Source: Limnomonas spitsbergensis (taxonomy: Eukaryota > Chlorophyta > Chlorophyceae > Chlamydomonadales). From it: 64,000 bases of DNA. The translations under genes were made by a program, and so were the position numbers. The notes beneath the pieces are model-generated. The model had not been told where the DNA came from. It saw only the letters and a list, made by a program, of their open reading frames with translations, and searched no databases. The DNA lies in the NCBI GenBank assembly GCA_037349105.1, contig JAYJMM010000064.1:124001-188000 (forward strand). The letters run 5' to 3'. This document shows, in pieces, positions 35,608-44,984 of this stretch. How positions within the stretch are numbered: the stretch's first letter is position 1; every line of letters starts with the position of its first letter.

Positions 35608-38516
35608 TTACAGAGTCCTGCTCCAATCGACTCCGCTGTTCTTGGTAATATACACGTAATCGTTGGCGGCCGCCGCCAAAAGCGTAGTGCCGTCGAAAGA
35701 GTATGCAAGTGCTATCCATTGGTTTGATGGCGCAGATGTATCAATGAAGTTAAAATCTGCGGTTGCAGCAGTGTAGATATGACCGCAGCCTGAGCCGGTG
35801 CTTAGTGCCACCATCGAAAAATCGCCGGAAAAGGCAGCTGCAGAATAATCGTCCGGGAAGGGAGACTGAGCAGTAAAAGTCTGGCCTCCGTCTGCACTTA
35901 TGAACATACCTGTCGCAGATGCTGTTGAGATGGCGATAGTGTAGGAGGCGTCATGGGTCATAGCCAGCATCCCATTAAAGGGCTGCGGAAGTGAACTGTT
36001 GCCACGCGTCCACGTGGCACCACTATCTCGACTGGTGGCGTAATTTTGGTCCAGCACCGAAAGCAACATCGTGCCGTTGCCAGAGCCTGCAATTCCTATG
36101 TACCCTATGTCTGATCCAAATGGCATTTTCGACGACTGATCCACCCACGCCGCTCCACTGTCAGTACTTGTGAACACACCAGCCATTGAAGATGCTGCCA
36201 ATTTCACACCGTCCCATGAGATGGTTATGCCAGTCCAGAACTCAACATCTGCCCTGGGCGACCAAGAACTCCCAGAGTCAGCGCTGATGTATATATGTCC
36301 ATTAGAGATTGTGGCTGCCATCTTGGTGCCATCGTCTGACATTGCTATGCTTGTCCACTGACTTCCCCCAGTTTCTACCGACCGCTCAAGCCATGCGTCA
36401 CCTCCATTAAGACTAATCCAAATGCTCCCGTTCACAATAACCACTGCAAGTGTTAGGCCGTCAGCACTGGAAGCCACAGAGGGTGCGGTAAATGGAGACG
36501 ATATGACACCTGTGACATAGATGCGACAAAGAGTTACATGCAAGTCATCATGTTATAGATAACTGCACATAGCCACACAAGTGAAACATTGGGTCTCTAG
36601 GATGGTAAATCAAGGCTACAACATGACTCCAACAGGGTACACATCAGGGTACAGCATCAGGGCACATCAGGGTGCAGCATCAGGGCACATCAGGGTACAG
36701 CATCAGGGCACATCAGGGTACAACATCAGGGCACATCAGGGTACAACATCAGGGCACATCAGCGTACATCAGAGAACACCATCAGGGCACATCAGAGAAC
36801 ACCATCAGGGCACATCAGGGTGCAGCATCAGGGCATATCAGGGTACAACATCAGGGCACATCAGGGTACAGCATCAGGGCATATCAGGGTACAACATCAG
36901 GGCACATCAGGGTACAACATCAGGGCACATCAGGGTACAGCATCAGGGCACATCAGGATACAGCATCAGGGCACATCAGGGTGCAGCACCAGGGCACATC
37001 AGGGTACAACATCAGGGCACATCAGGGTATGGTATCAGGGCACATCAGGGTACAACATCAGGGCACATCAGGGTACAACATCATGGCATATCAAGCTTCG
37101 GCATCAGGGTTCAACATCAGGGTACAAAAGGGAACGGCCGCAAGGTACATCAAGGTACAACATCAGGGCACATCAGGGTAAAGCATCATGACCCTAACTT
37201 CATTTGTGCCACATTACTTGAATTTTCCGTAAACATGTAATGGCCAATCCTTCCCTAGCCTGGCACTCACTTGGGGATGGGGGGATGGGTGACGGAGGGA
37301 GCGGGGACGGAGGGTTAGGAGAGGGAGGGAGGAGGGAAGGGGGTAGACGCGATGGAGGTGAAGGGGCGGGAGGACTGGGAGGAGAAGGAGAAGGAGGAAC
37401 AGGCGGGGAGAAAACATATTGAGGTGGGTGGGGAGGTGAGGGGGGCGGAATTGGTGGGGAAGGAGGGAGTGGGGGAGAAGGAGGGGATGGAGGGGGAAGG
37501 GGGTTGGGGGGTGTAGGGGGTGAGGGGAATGGGGGTGAGGGAGATGGCGGGAGAGGGGGTTGGGGGTTGGGAGGGACAGGGATAGGCGGCGAGGGGGGAG
37601 GGGGGAAAGGCGGCAGAGGGAGCCCAGAGGGTGCAGGCAGAGGCGAGGGGCTTTGCGGTGTTGGGGGAGATGGACTCGGGTCGGGAGGAGGGGTGATGTA
37701 TCCAGGGGGGAAGGGGGGGGGAGAGGGGAAGGGGGGAGGGGGTGGTGGGGAGGGGGGCGAAGGAGGGGGGGGCATGGGCGGTGCAGAGTTTGTGCGGGCT
37801 CCAAAGAGAGCGTCTTGGCGGAGACTCCTAGGATGAATGGCATTGGGAAACCACTTATCTCCGAACCATGATACGTAGGTTAAGAACTGATACGGCAGGC
37901 AGATAGAGAGGGACGAGCAGGTGTTCACAGTCCAGTGCAAGGCCGGGTTGTTGAGCGTGTTCTGTACGAAGGGTCCGCCAGTCACGTTGTAGGCCTCGCC
38001 ACCAGTCGCGTTGTTGGAGTTAGGATTGCCGCAGAACGCAAAGGATAGACACGCGCTGAACGTCACTTTGACGTACTCACTGCCAGGAATCGCAGGTGTG
38101 ATACGAGGCCAAGCGCTGGCCTCGATCGAGGCGATGTACACTGTGTCGAGCGGGCTGGTGAGAGACGTGGGTGTTGGCACGAAAAACACTTGAGCGAGGG
38201 CGGCAGCCAAGTCAGCTTTAAACTCCAGAGAAGTCCCGGCGGGGCTCAGGTTGTTGGCAATGTCGCTATAATTGGTCCTGATGTAGAGGACCCACCGCTC
38301 AGGCTGGGAAAAGTAGAACGTGCCGTTCGTGTTGTTGAACGTCATGCTCATGTCACGAGTTTGATTAAGATTGGCGGATAGCGACTTGGGGGGTGATGGT
38401 GGTGTGGGGGAGCGAGGAGGGTTGGGCGGATTTGGTGCTTGAGCTTGTGCACTGTGATGAGATGCCAACAACGTCAAAAGCATGGCCACGAAGCCACGGT
38501 GGTAGAACGATGACAT
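35608..38516 (-). CDS. Secreted proline-rich wall protein with BNR/Asp-box propeller, copy 2
   Basis: Paralogue of the gene at 7266-11248 with the same two-exon structure. Exon 1 is 38516-37271 (ATG, signal peptide [19 protein letters not shown] domain, PPSP stalk), with donor GTGAGT at 37270-37265. Exon 2 is 36509-35608 after a CACAG acceptor, again completing an AGT codon in frame. The first exons differ by about a dozen residues outside the stalk end (for example QAQA/QAHA, SPAG/NPAG). The propeller is conserved at its start and in the last about 25 residues ([12 protein letters not shown]), but the middle blades differ at many positions. Asp-box motifs: [32 protein letters not shown]. An in-frame ATG 36 nt upstream (38552) exists here but not in copy 1, so MSSF is the likely start. 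Inferred location: cell wall or secreted. Confidence 0.75.
36630..37190. repeat. Intronic 23-bp minisatellite (about 24 units)
   Basis: Same 23-bp family as 8380-9928 (ACATCAGGGTACAACATCAG plus GGC). The most common variant here is ACAACATC instead of ACAGCATC, so the two arrays have homogenised separately. Confidence 0.92.
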
Positions 38517-39339
38517 GGCTGATGGTGTGGGAGAAACAGTGGATACACGCATCAGACTTCACCTGGTGCACGTATCCAAGCTAGAAAGTTGATCGGCGGG
38601 CACGGCGACGGAGGGGCGGGGACAGGTGGACACTCGTGCGTTCTTTCAACCTAAGGGCGAGAACAAGATGAAGGTCATGCGATAATATATACGTCATAAT
38701 AATATATACGTCATAATAATATATGCGTATGTTATATACGTCAATAATAAGAGGCAACGCCTGCGAGAATTGCCTGATTCCTCCTAGGACATAATCCTGC
38801 GACGTATGACGGTGAAACGCAAGCGGTGTTACTGTTATGAACACGGCATGGTATATGTACGACGCGACCCTTCTGCCACGGCCCTACTACCGCGTGGTGG
38901 AAGCTAGGCTTCACTCTTTCTGGGAGTACCCGTGGATGAGTATGTTTTCGTGATGGGAGGTGGAAGCTAGGCTTCAATCTTGTTGGGAGAAGATACGTAA
39001 AATTACGTTGATAAGTAAACTGACTGGTACCGAACAATAATTCACCGACTTCACCGCCTAGAGATCACTCTACGGTATCGAGTTCCAGGAAGCTGAGCGT
39101 TGATATTTCGATTTGGAAGTTGGGCTTCCTCCTCCATATTCCGATTCCTTTGCCGCAGCAGCATCCGACTAGCGCTGATCCTCGGGCTCCCCTGCCTCCA
39201 TGTCTCATCGCTGCTCCTTCATTCATGCTGGTACAATCCCTGAGGAGATGCCCGGCCTTGATTGGACAGGGTGGTCCCCAGGCTGCAGATGCAATTAATC
39301 GGCCTTGCATGACTCTTTGAGTCATGAGGAGCGTGCCAA

Positions 39340-41690
39340 CCATGCAGCTTGAGGCAAGGCGACCAGCTGCGCCAGCCATGCAGCTAGGGGAAAGGCGGCT
39401 AGAAGCGCCAGCCATGCAGCTTCGGGCAAGTCGGCCATCAGCGCCAGTCATGCAGCTTCAGGCAAGGCGGCCAGCAGCGCTATCCATGCAGCTTCAGGCA
39501 GGGCGGCCAGCAGTGCCAGTCATGCAGCATCAGGCAAGGCAGCCAGCAGCGCCAACCATGCCGCTTCGGGCAAGGCGGCTAGGAGCGCCAGCCATGCAAG
39601 CTCGGGCAAGGTGGCCAGCAGCGCCAGCCATGCAGCATCGGGCAAGGCAGCCAGCAGCGCCAGCTATGCAGCTTCGGCAAGGTGGCTAGGAGCGCCAGCC
39701 ATGCAACTTCGGGCAAGGCGGCCAGCAGCGCCAGCCATGCAGTTTCGGGCAAGGCAGCCAACAGCGCCAGCCAAGCAGCTTCATGTCGTGCGGCCAGCAG
39801 CGCCAGCTTTACTGCTTTGGGCAAGTCGGCCATCAGCGCCAGTCATGCAGCTTCAGGCAAGGCGGCCAGCAGCGCTATCCATGCAGCTTCAGGCAGGGCG
39901 GCCAGCAGTGCCAGTCATGCAGCATCAGGCAAGGCAGCCAGCAGCGCCAACCATGCCGCTTCGGGCAAGGCGGCTAGGAGCGCCAGCCATGCAAGCTCGG
40001 GCAAGGTGGCCAGCAGCGCCAGCCATGCAGCATCGGGCAAGGCAGCCAGCAGCGCCAGCTATGCAGCTTCGGCAAGGTGGCTAGGAGCGCCAGCCATGCA
40101 ACTTCGGGCAAGGCGGCCAGCAGCGCCAGCCATGCAGTTTCGGGCAAGGCAGCCATCGGCGCCAGCCAAGCAGCTTTGGGCAGGGCGGCCGGCAGCGCCA
40201 GCCATGCAGCTTCGGGCAAGGCAGCCAGCTGCGCCAGCCATGCAGCTTCGGCAAGGTGGCTAGGAGCGCCAGCCATGCAGCTTCGGGCAAAGCGGCCAGC
40301 AGCGCCAGCCATGCAGTATCGAGCCAAACGACCAGCAGCGTTAGCCAATCAGCTTAGGGCAGGGTGGCCAGCATCGCCAGCCATGCAGCTTCAGACAAGG
40401 CGGCCAGCAGCGCCAGTCCTGTAGCTTCGGGCAAGGCGACCGGCAGCGTTAGCCATGCAACTTCGGGCAAGGCGGCCAACAGCGCCAGCCATGCAGTTTC
40501 GGGCAAGGCAGCCAACAGCGCCAGCCAAGCAGCTTCATGTCGTGCGGCCAGCAGCGCCAGCTTTACTGCTTTGGGCAAGTCGGCCATCAGCGCCAGTCAT
40601 GCAGCTTCAGGCAAGGCGGCCAGCAGCGCTATCCATGCAGCTTCAGGCAGGGCGGCCAGCAGTGCCAGTCATGCAGCATCAGGCAAGGCAGCCAGCAGCG
40701 CCAACCATGCCGCTTCGGGCAAGGCGGCTAGGAGCGCCAGCCATGCAAGCTCGGGCAAGGTGGCCAGCAGCGCCAGCCATGCAGCATCGGGCAAGGCAGC
40801 CAGCAGCGCCAGCTATGCAGCTTCGGCAAGGTGGCTAGGAGCGCCAGCCATGCAACTTCGGGCAAGGCGGCCAGCAGCGCCAGCCATGCAGTTTCGGGCA
40901 AGGCAGCCATCGGCGCCAGCCAAGCAGCTTTGGGCAGGGCGGCCGGCAGCGCCAGCCATGCAGCTTCGGGCAAGGCAGCCAGCTGCGCCAGCCATGCAGC
41001 TTCGGCAAGGTGGCTAGGAGCGCCAGCCATGCAGCTTCGGGCAAAGCGGCCAGCAGCGCCAGCCATGCAGTATCGAGCCAAACGACCAGCAGCGTTAGCC
41101 AATCAGCTTAGGGCAGGGATAGCCAGCAGCTTCAGGCAAGGCGGCCAGCTGCGCCAGCCATGCAGCTTCGGACAAGGCGGCCAGCAGTGCCAGCCATGCA
41201 GCTTCAGGCAAGGCGGCTAGCAGGGCCAGCCATGCAGCCTCAGGCAAGGCGGCCAGCCGCGTCAGCCATTCAACTTCAGGCAAGGCGGCCAGCTGCGCCA
41301 GCCATGCAGCTTCGGGCAAAGCGGCCAGCAGCGCCAGCCATGCAGCTTCAGGTAAGGCGGCCAGCATCGCCAGTCATGCAGCTTCAGGCAAGGCGGCCTG
41401 CTGCGCCAGCCATGCAGCTTTAGTTAAGGCGGCCAGCAGCGCCTGTTATGCAGCTTCAGGCAAGGCGGCTAGCATGGCCAGCCTTGCAGCTTCGGGCAAG
41501 GCGGCCAGCCGCGCCAGCCATGCAATTTTGGGCAAGTCGGCTAGCAGCGCTAGCTATGCATATTCAGGCAAGGTGGTCAGCAGCACCAGCCATGCAGCTT
41601 CAGGCAGAGTGGCCAGCAGCGCCAGCTATGCAGATTCAGGCAGGGCGGCCAACAGAGCCAGCCATGCAGCTTCAGGCAAGGCGGCCAGGA
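39340..41690. repeat. 36-bp minisatellite with 754-bp higher-order repeat (about 65 units)
   Basis: Same 36-bp family as 12415-13905. A block of about 750 bp is repeated with offset 754: TCATGTCGTG at 39781 and 40535, and TTAGCCAATCAGCTTAGGG at 40341 and 41095. Open frames on both strands follow from the unit and are not called genes. Confidence 0.92.
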
Positions 41691-41700
41691 CCCTTGACCT

Positions 41701-42715
41701 TCAACCCTGGACTTTGAGCCCCCTTTGTGTGCCCACCTCTTCATGACTTGTGCACGGATCCTGGCCATGTTGTTGCCGAGCTTGCTCCAGAGCCACCACA
41801 TGTAAAGAGACGACCATGCATCAGGAGACACAGTTGAGGGATGTTAACGGCTTGCATCAGGGGGGGGTATGATGAAGGGAGTGCATACCAGCTGGACAGG
41901 CAAGTGTTGTGTCGTGACCGTAGCTGCCAGGGGTCTGGGGGGAGGGCAGTCATGCTTTATGAAGACAACACATGCAAGGGGGGAGGGTAGCCATGCATTG
42001 TAGAGACAGCCCATGCAAGGGGGAAGGGTAGTCATTAGTATAGAGACAACCCATGCAAAAGGTTTGGGGGGAGGGCAGCCATGCATTATTGAGACAGCCC
42101 ATGCAAGGGGGGGAGGGTAGTCATGCATTATGGAGACAGCCCATGCAAAGGGTTTGGGGGGAGGGCAGTCATGCATTGTCGAGACAACCCATGCAAGGGG
42201 GGGAGGGTAGTCATGCATTATAGAGACAGCCCATGCAAGGGGTGTGGGGGGAGTGGACCTTGGTTGTCCAGATCTCTGGTATCTGGAATCAGAGGATACC
42301 GGGGCACCGGTGCGGGGTACCCCGGTATCCTCTGCCATGTATGGGTGACACATTTTTCTCCGGACCCAGGTCCCTGTTTGAAGTTTGGATGGCAGCTCCC
42401 GTGTGTCAGTCCGCTAGTGACAGTGTGTCAGCTACTCCTTGGGCAGAGCCAGTGTTTTTGTGGAATGGCTACCGCGCAACTTTCAGCTACATTTCAGCTA
42501 CACTGTGGCCTACGGCCACCAGCCCCTGGTACAGCCAGCCCTGCTGCTCGGGCCTCCGACCAGACCGGTCCAGGTTTGGTGTCAATCGGCCCAGAGGTGG
42601 CCGCAGCACGGCCCATCAAAGTTGGCCTGGTAACCACTAAAAAGTACACTGGGCTGAGCACCAAGAACCAACAACAGCCCGCCGGAGGGGGATGCTGCCA
42701 AAATATGATTGAAAG
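41701..42715. other. Spacer with about 50-bp repeats and a stem-loop, no gene
   Basis: 41940-42250 holds about six to eight units built on GAGACAGCCCATGCAAGGGG and GGAGGGTAGTCATGCATTA, alternating with units carrying an extra TTTGGGG. At 42291-42333 lies a perfect 14-bp inverted repeat (AGAGGATACCGGGG and CCCCGGTATCCTCT, 15-nt spacer). No coding sequence recognised. Confidence 0.6.
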
Positions 42716-42720
42716 GCCTA

Positions 42721-43145
42721 TGTAGTGGTCTTGGACCCCCCAGTCCAGTTAACTCAGTACATGTCTCCTAGTATCCAGTACGCGAACACAACCGTTGTCA
42801 CACTGCGTAGCTAACAGTGTGAGAGCAGTTGCGTGTCGTTAAGATCTCTAACAACCTTCGGTTGTATGACATGAACCTTCCAGCCTTTAGAGCCTTATCC
42901 GGGCTTGCCATCTGCCGAGCGCCTACATAAGTGCGCCCCGCTAGTAAACCGGGAGTCTCTCGACAGAGATAAGTTCATTATACCAAGCTCAATACTTGGC
43001 TCCCACTTGCAAACCCTTCAGCCAACGCCCCAGTCCCGGAGTCGACATAGCTCCCACGCACCACGTGCGCCTCCCTAGTCTTCCAGCCCAGCCTCTAGCC
43101 TAGTATCAGTAGTCTTTGTCCCCTCCCGGGCAGTAGATCACTTCA
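42721..43145 (+). repeat. 5' LTR of the Ty3/gypsy element
   Basis: 425 bp, TG...CA. Contains perfect hairpins TCACACTG/CAGTGTGA (42798-42822), ACAACC/GGTTGT (42851-42865), ACAAC/GTTGT (42888-42898 is not it; the arms are 42788-42792 and 42794-42798), TCTCT/AGAGA (42956-42969) and CCAAG/CTTGG (42983-42999). Confidence 0.95.
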
Positions 43146-43146
43146 G

Positions 43147-43160
43147 TGGTTTCACGAGCC
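43147..43160 (+). other. Candidate primer-binding site
   Basis: TGGTTTCACGAGCC, one nucleotide after the 5' LTR. It starts with TGG, complementary to a tRNA CCA end. The tRNA identity was not determined. Confidence 0.5.
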
Positions 43161-44984
43161 AAGGTCTCTTTACCGTAGTGTCGAGCCACCCGAATGGAAA
43201 CCATCGGACACAACCAGTATCCCCGAGTTTCCTCGCGTGCCCAGTCTTCGAGTATCCTCCGGCATCCTCTCGAGGATCAAGTCCTTGACTCTCCCAGACC
43301 TTCAATTTTGCACTCCAATCTCTCAACAGCAAACTTGAGATACATAGATATCAAAGAGTCGCTGCAGATTGAAAGGAATTGTGAATTGTTGGAATCTCCC
43401 AGTCCCAGCCATTGATCCACCGAGCATTTTTTTCGCGCCAAGCCTAGCCACAAACTCAGTCCCAGTCATCAGTCATGATGTACCACGTCAAAATTTGTTC
43501 GACGCGATTACGCGCGGGCCACCCTGTCATACGTGTCAAGCTTCTGTCTAGTCAAGCCAAGCTATGGTCACTCATTTCCAATCTCGCAACCCGGCTCTCA
43601 GAGTTCCGTTGAGTTAAGCCACCCCAGCACCTAGCGCATGTCGCGGACAAGCACCTTGGGTTCAGCACCAGCCTGTCGACGCCTACAGGCTACGGCGCGA
43701 AGCTCCCCCCCCCCATGCTGTCGTACCGCAACCTGTCGACGCCTACAGGCTACTGCGCGAAGCTCCCCCCCCCTGGTCGTACAACAACCTGTCAACGCCT
43801 ACAGGCGACATATCGACAAGCTCCCCTCCCCTTCTAGCCATTTCCAGCCGCTTACTAAGCGTTGCCTTCGCAATTCTCATGACGCTGTTTCCATGTCTTC
43901 CAGTGGGGTCGCTATCGCTGTCACCCCGACGGATCAAGTTGTTGCCGTCGCAATTCCAGTCCAGGCTGATATCATTGCAGCCCAACCGCTGCTGCTCCTG
44001 CCCAAGCCAAGCGTATAATGGGCGATATACTGCCATCTCTCTCGCGTATCTGCAGCTCAAGTCACTCACATGTCCAGTCGCTGACTACCTAGCTCCTCTG
44101 CAAATCGAGATACTACCAGACCCAGTCAATCAGAGCTATGCAAGCAAATCTACCTAAATGTATCGTATCCTTGCTGACACGTTATGTAACGTGGCGGAAC
44201 AGTTCGAGATCGAGTCCAGATTCCAGCCGAGTCGCACCCAGGCCCGAGTCCAGCCCAGACATTTTTTAATTTCGCGAGTACGAATATTTGCCCACCCCAA
44301 GCTGTCGCTACAGCCCCAGGCATTGGTTCCTCCAATCTCAGCTCTCCCTGCTGTCCATACTAGTTCCAGCTCAAGAGAACAAATATCGCGGCCCCTGCCT
44401 TGTCTAAACAGGCATGGGCTCTTCTAGTTCCTTCAGATTACGCGACACAGCAGCAAAATGCCGAGCCTTTCAGATGACCCAGCCGCTGTCCGTGATGGAA
44501 GTGGACTTCCCCTAGTCCAGTCCCTAGTCCCTAGCATCAATCTATGATGGCCAGCACATGGTCAAAGTCTCCCTAGTCTATTTTATACTGGATCTAGCTC
44601 TAGTTCCTGATTTCCCAAGAAAATGGGACTCCCCGTTCGTATGTCGCGATTCAAGCCGGTGGCCACCGCTTCCGATCAAGTTGTCCCTGTAGCCAGGGCA
44701 GTGACTTTAAAATTATGCTCGGCCGGGCTGCTTTTGAAATCATTGTCCACGTCCTGTCCATATTCTTGTCGATGCATCTTGTGGCTAACATACAATCTTG
44801 ACTCGATGAGGCTTCCATCACCCAATGGGGATGGAGTCGTGTAAACCTAGTGCGTCTACCGTGGCACTCGCGGTGCAACTGCCCGTGTAGTGAAGACCAC
44901 CGCCCCTATGCCCACGGTTACTGATTTTCAGAACTCCGCGGAAGACGAACGCCCCCGCCAGATGAAATCCCAGCTGACCTCGCC
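43161..44984 (+). other. Leader/gag region of the Ty3/gypsy element, no intact gag
   Basis: No long frame resembling a capsid, zinc knuckle or protease. About 43670-43835 has three units of about 65 bp built on GTCAACGCCTACAGGC and GCGAAGCTCCCCCCCC. The gag may be deleted or heavily decayed. Confidence 0.6.

Larger units (their letters stand above)
30509..41700. other. Segmental duplication, copy 2
   Basis: Collinear with 3146-13905. Differences are mostly in repeat counts: 34-bp, 76-bp, 101-bp and 36-bp arrays are longer here, while the 23-bp array and the intronic array are shorter. It lacks the MITE. At 38688-38740 it has instead an AT-rich TATATACGTCATAATAA repeat. Only the gene at 35608-38516 is called as coding. 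Confidence 0.9.
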
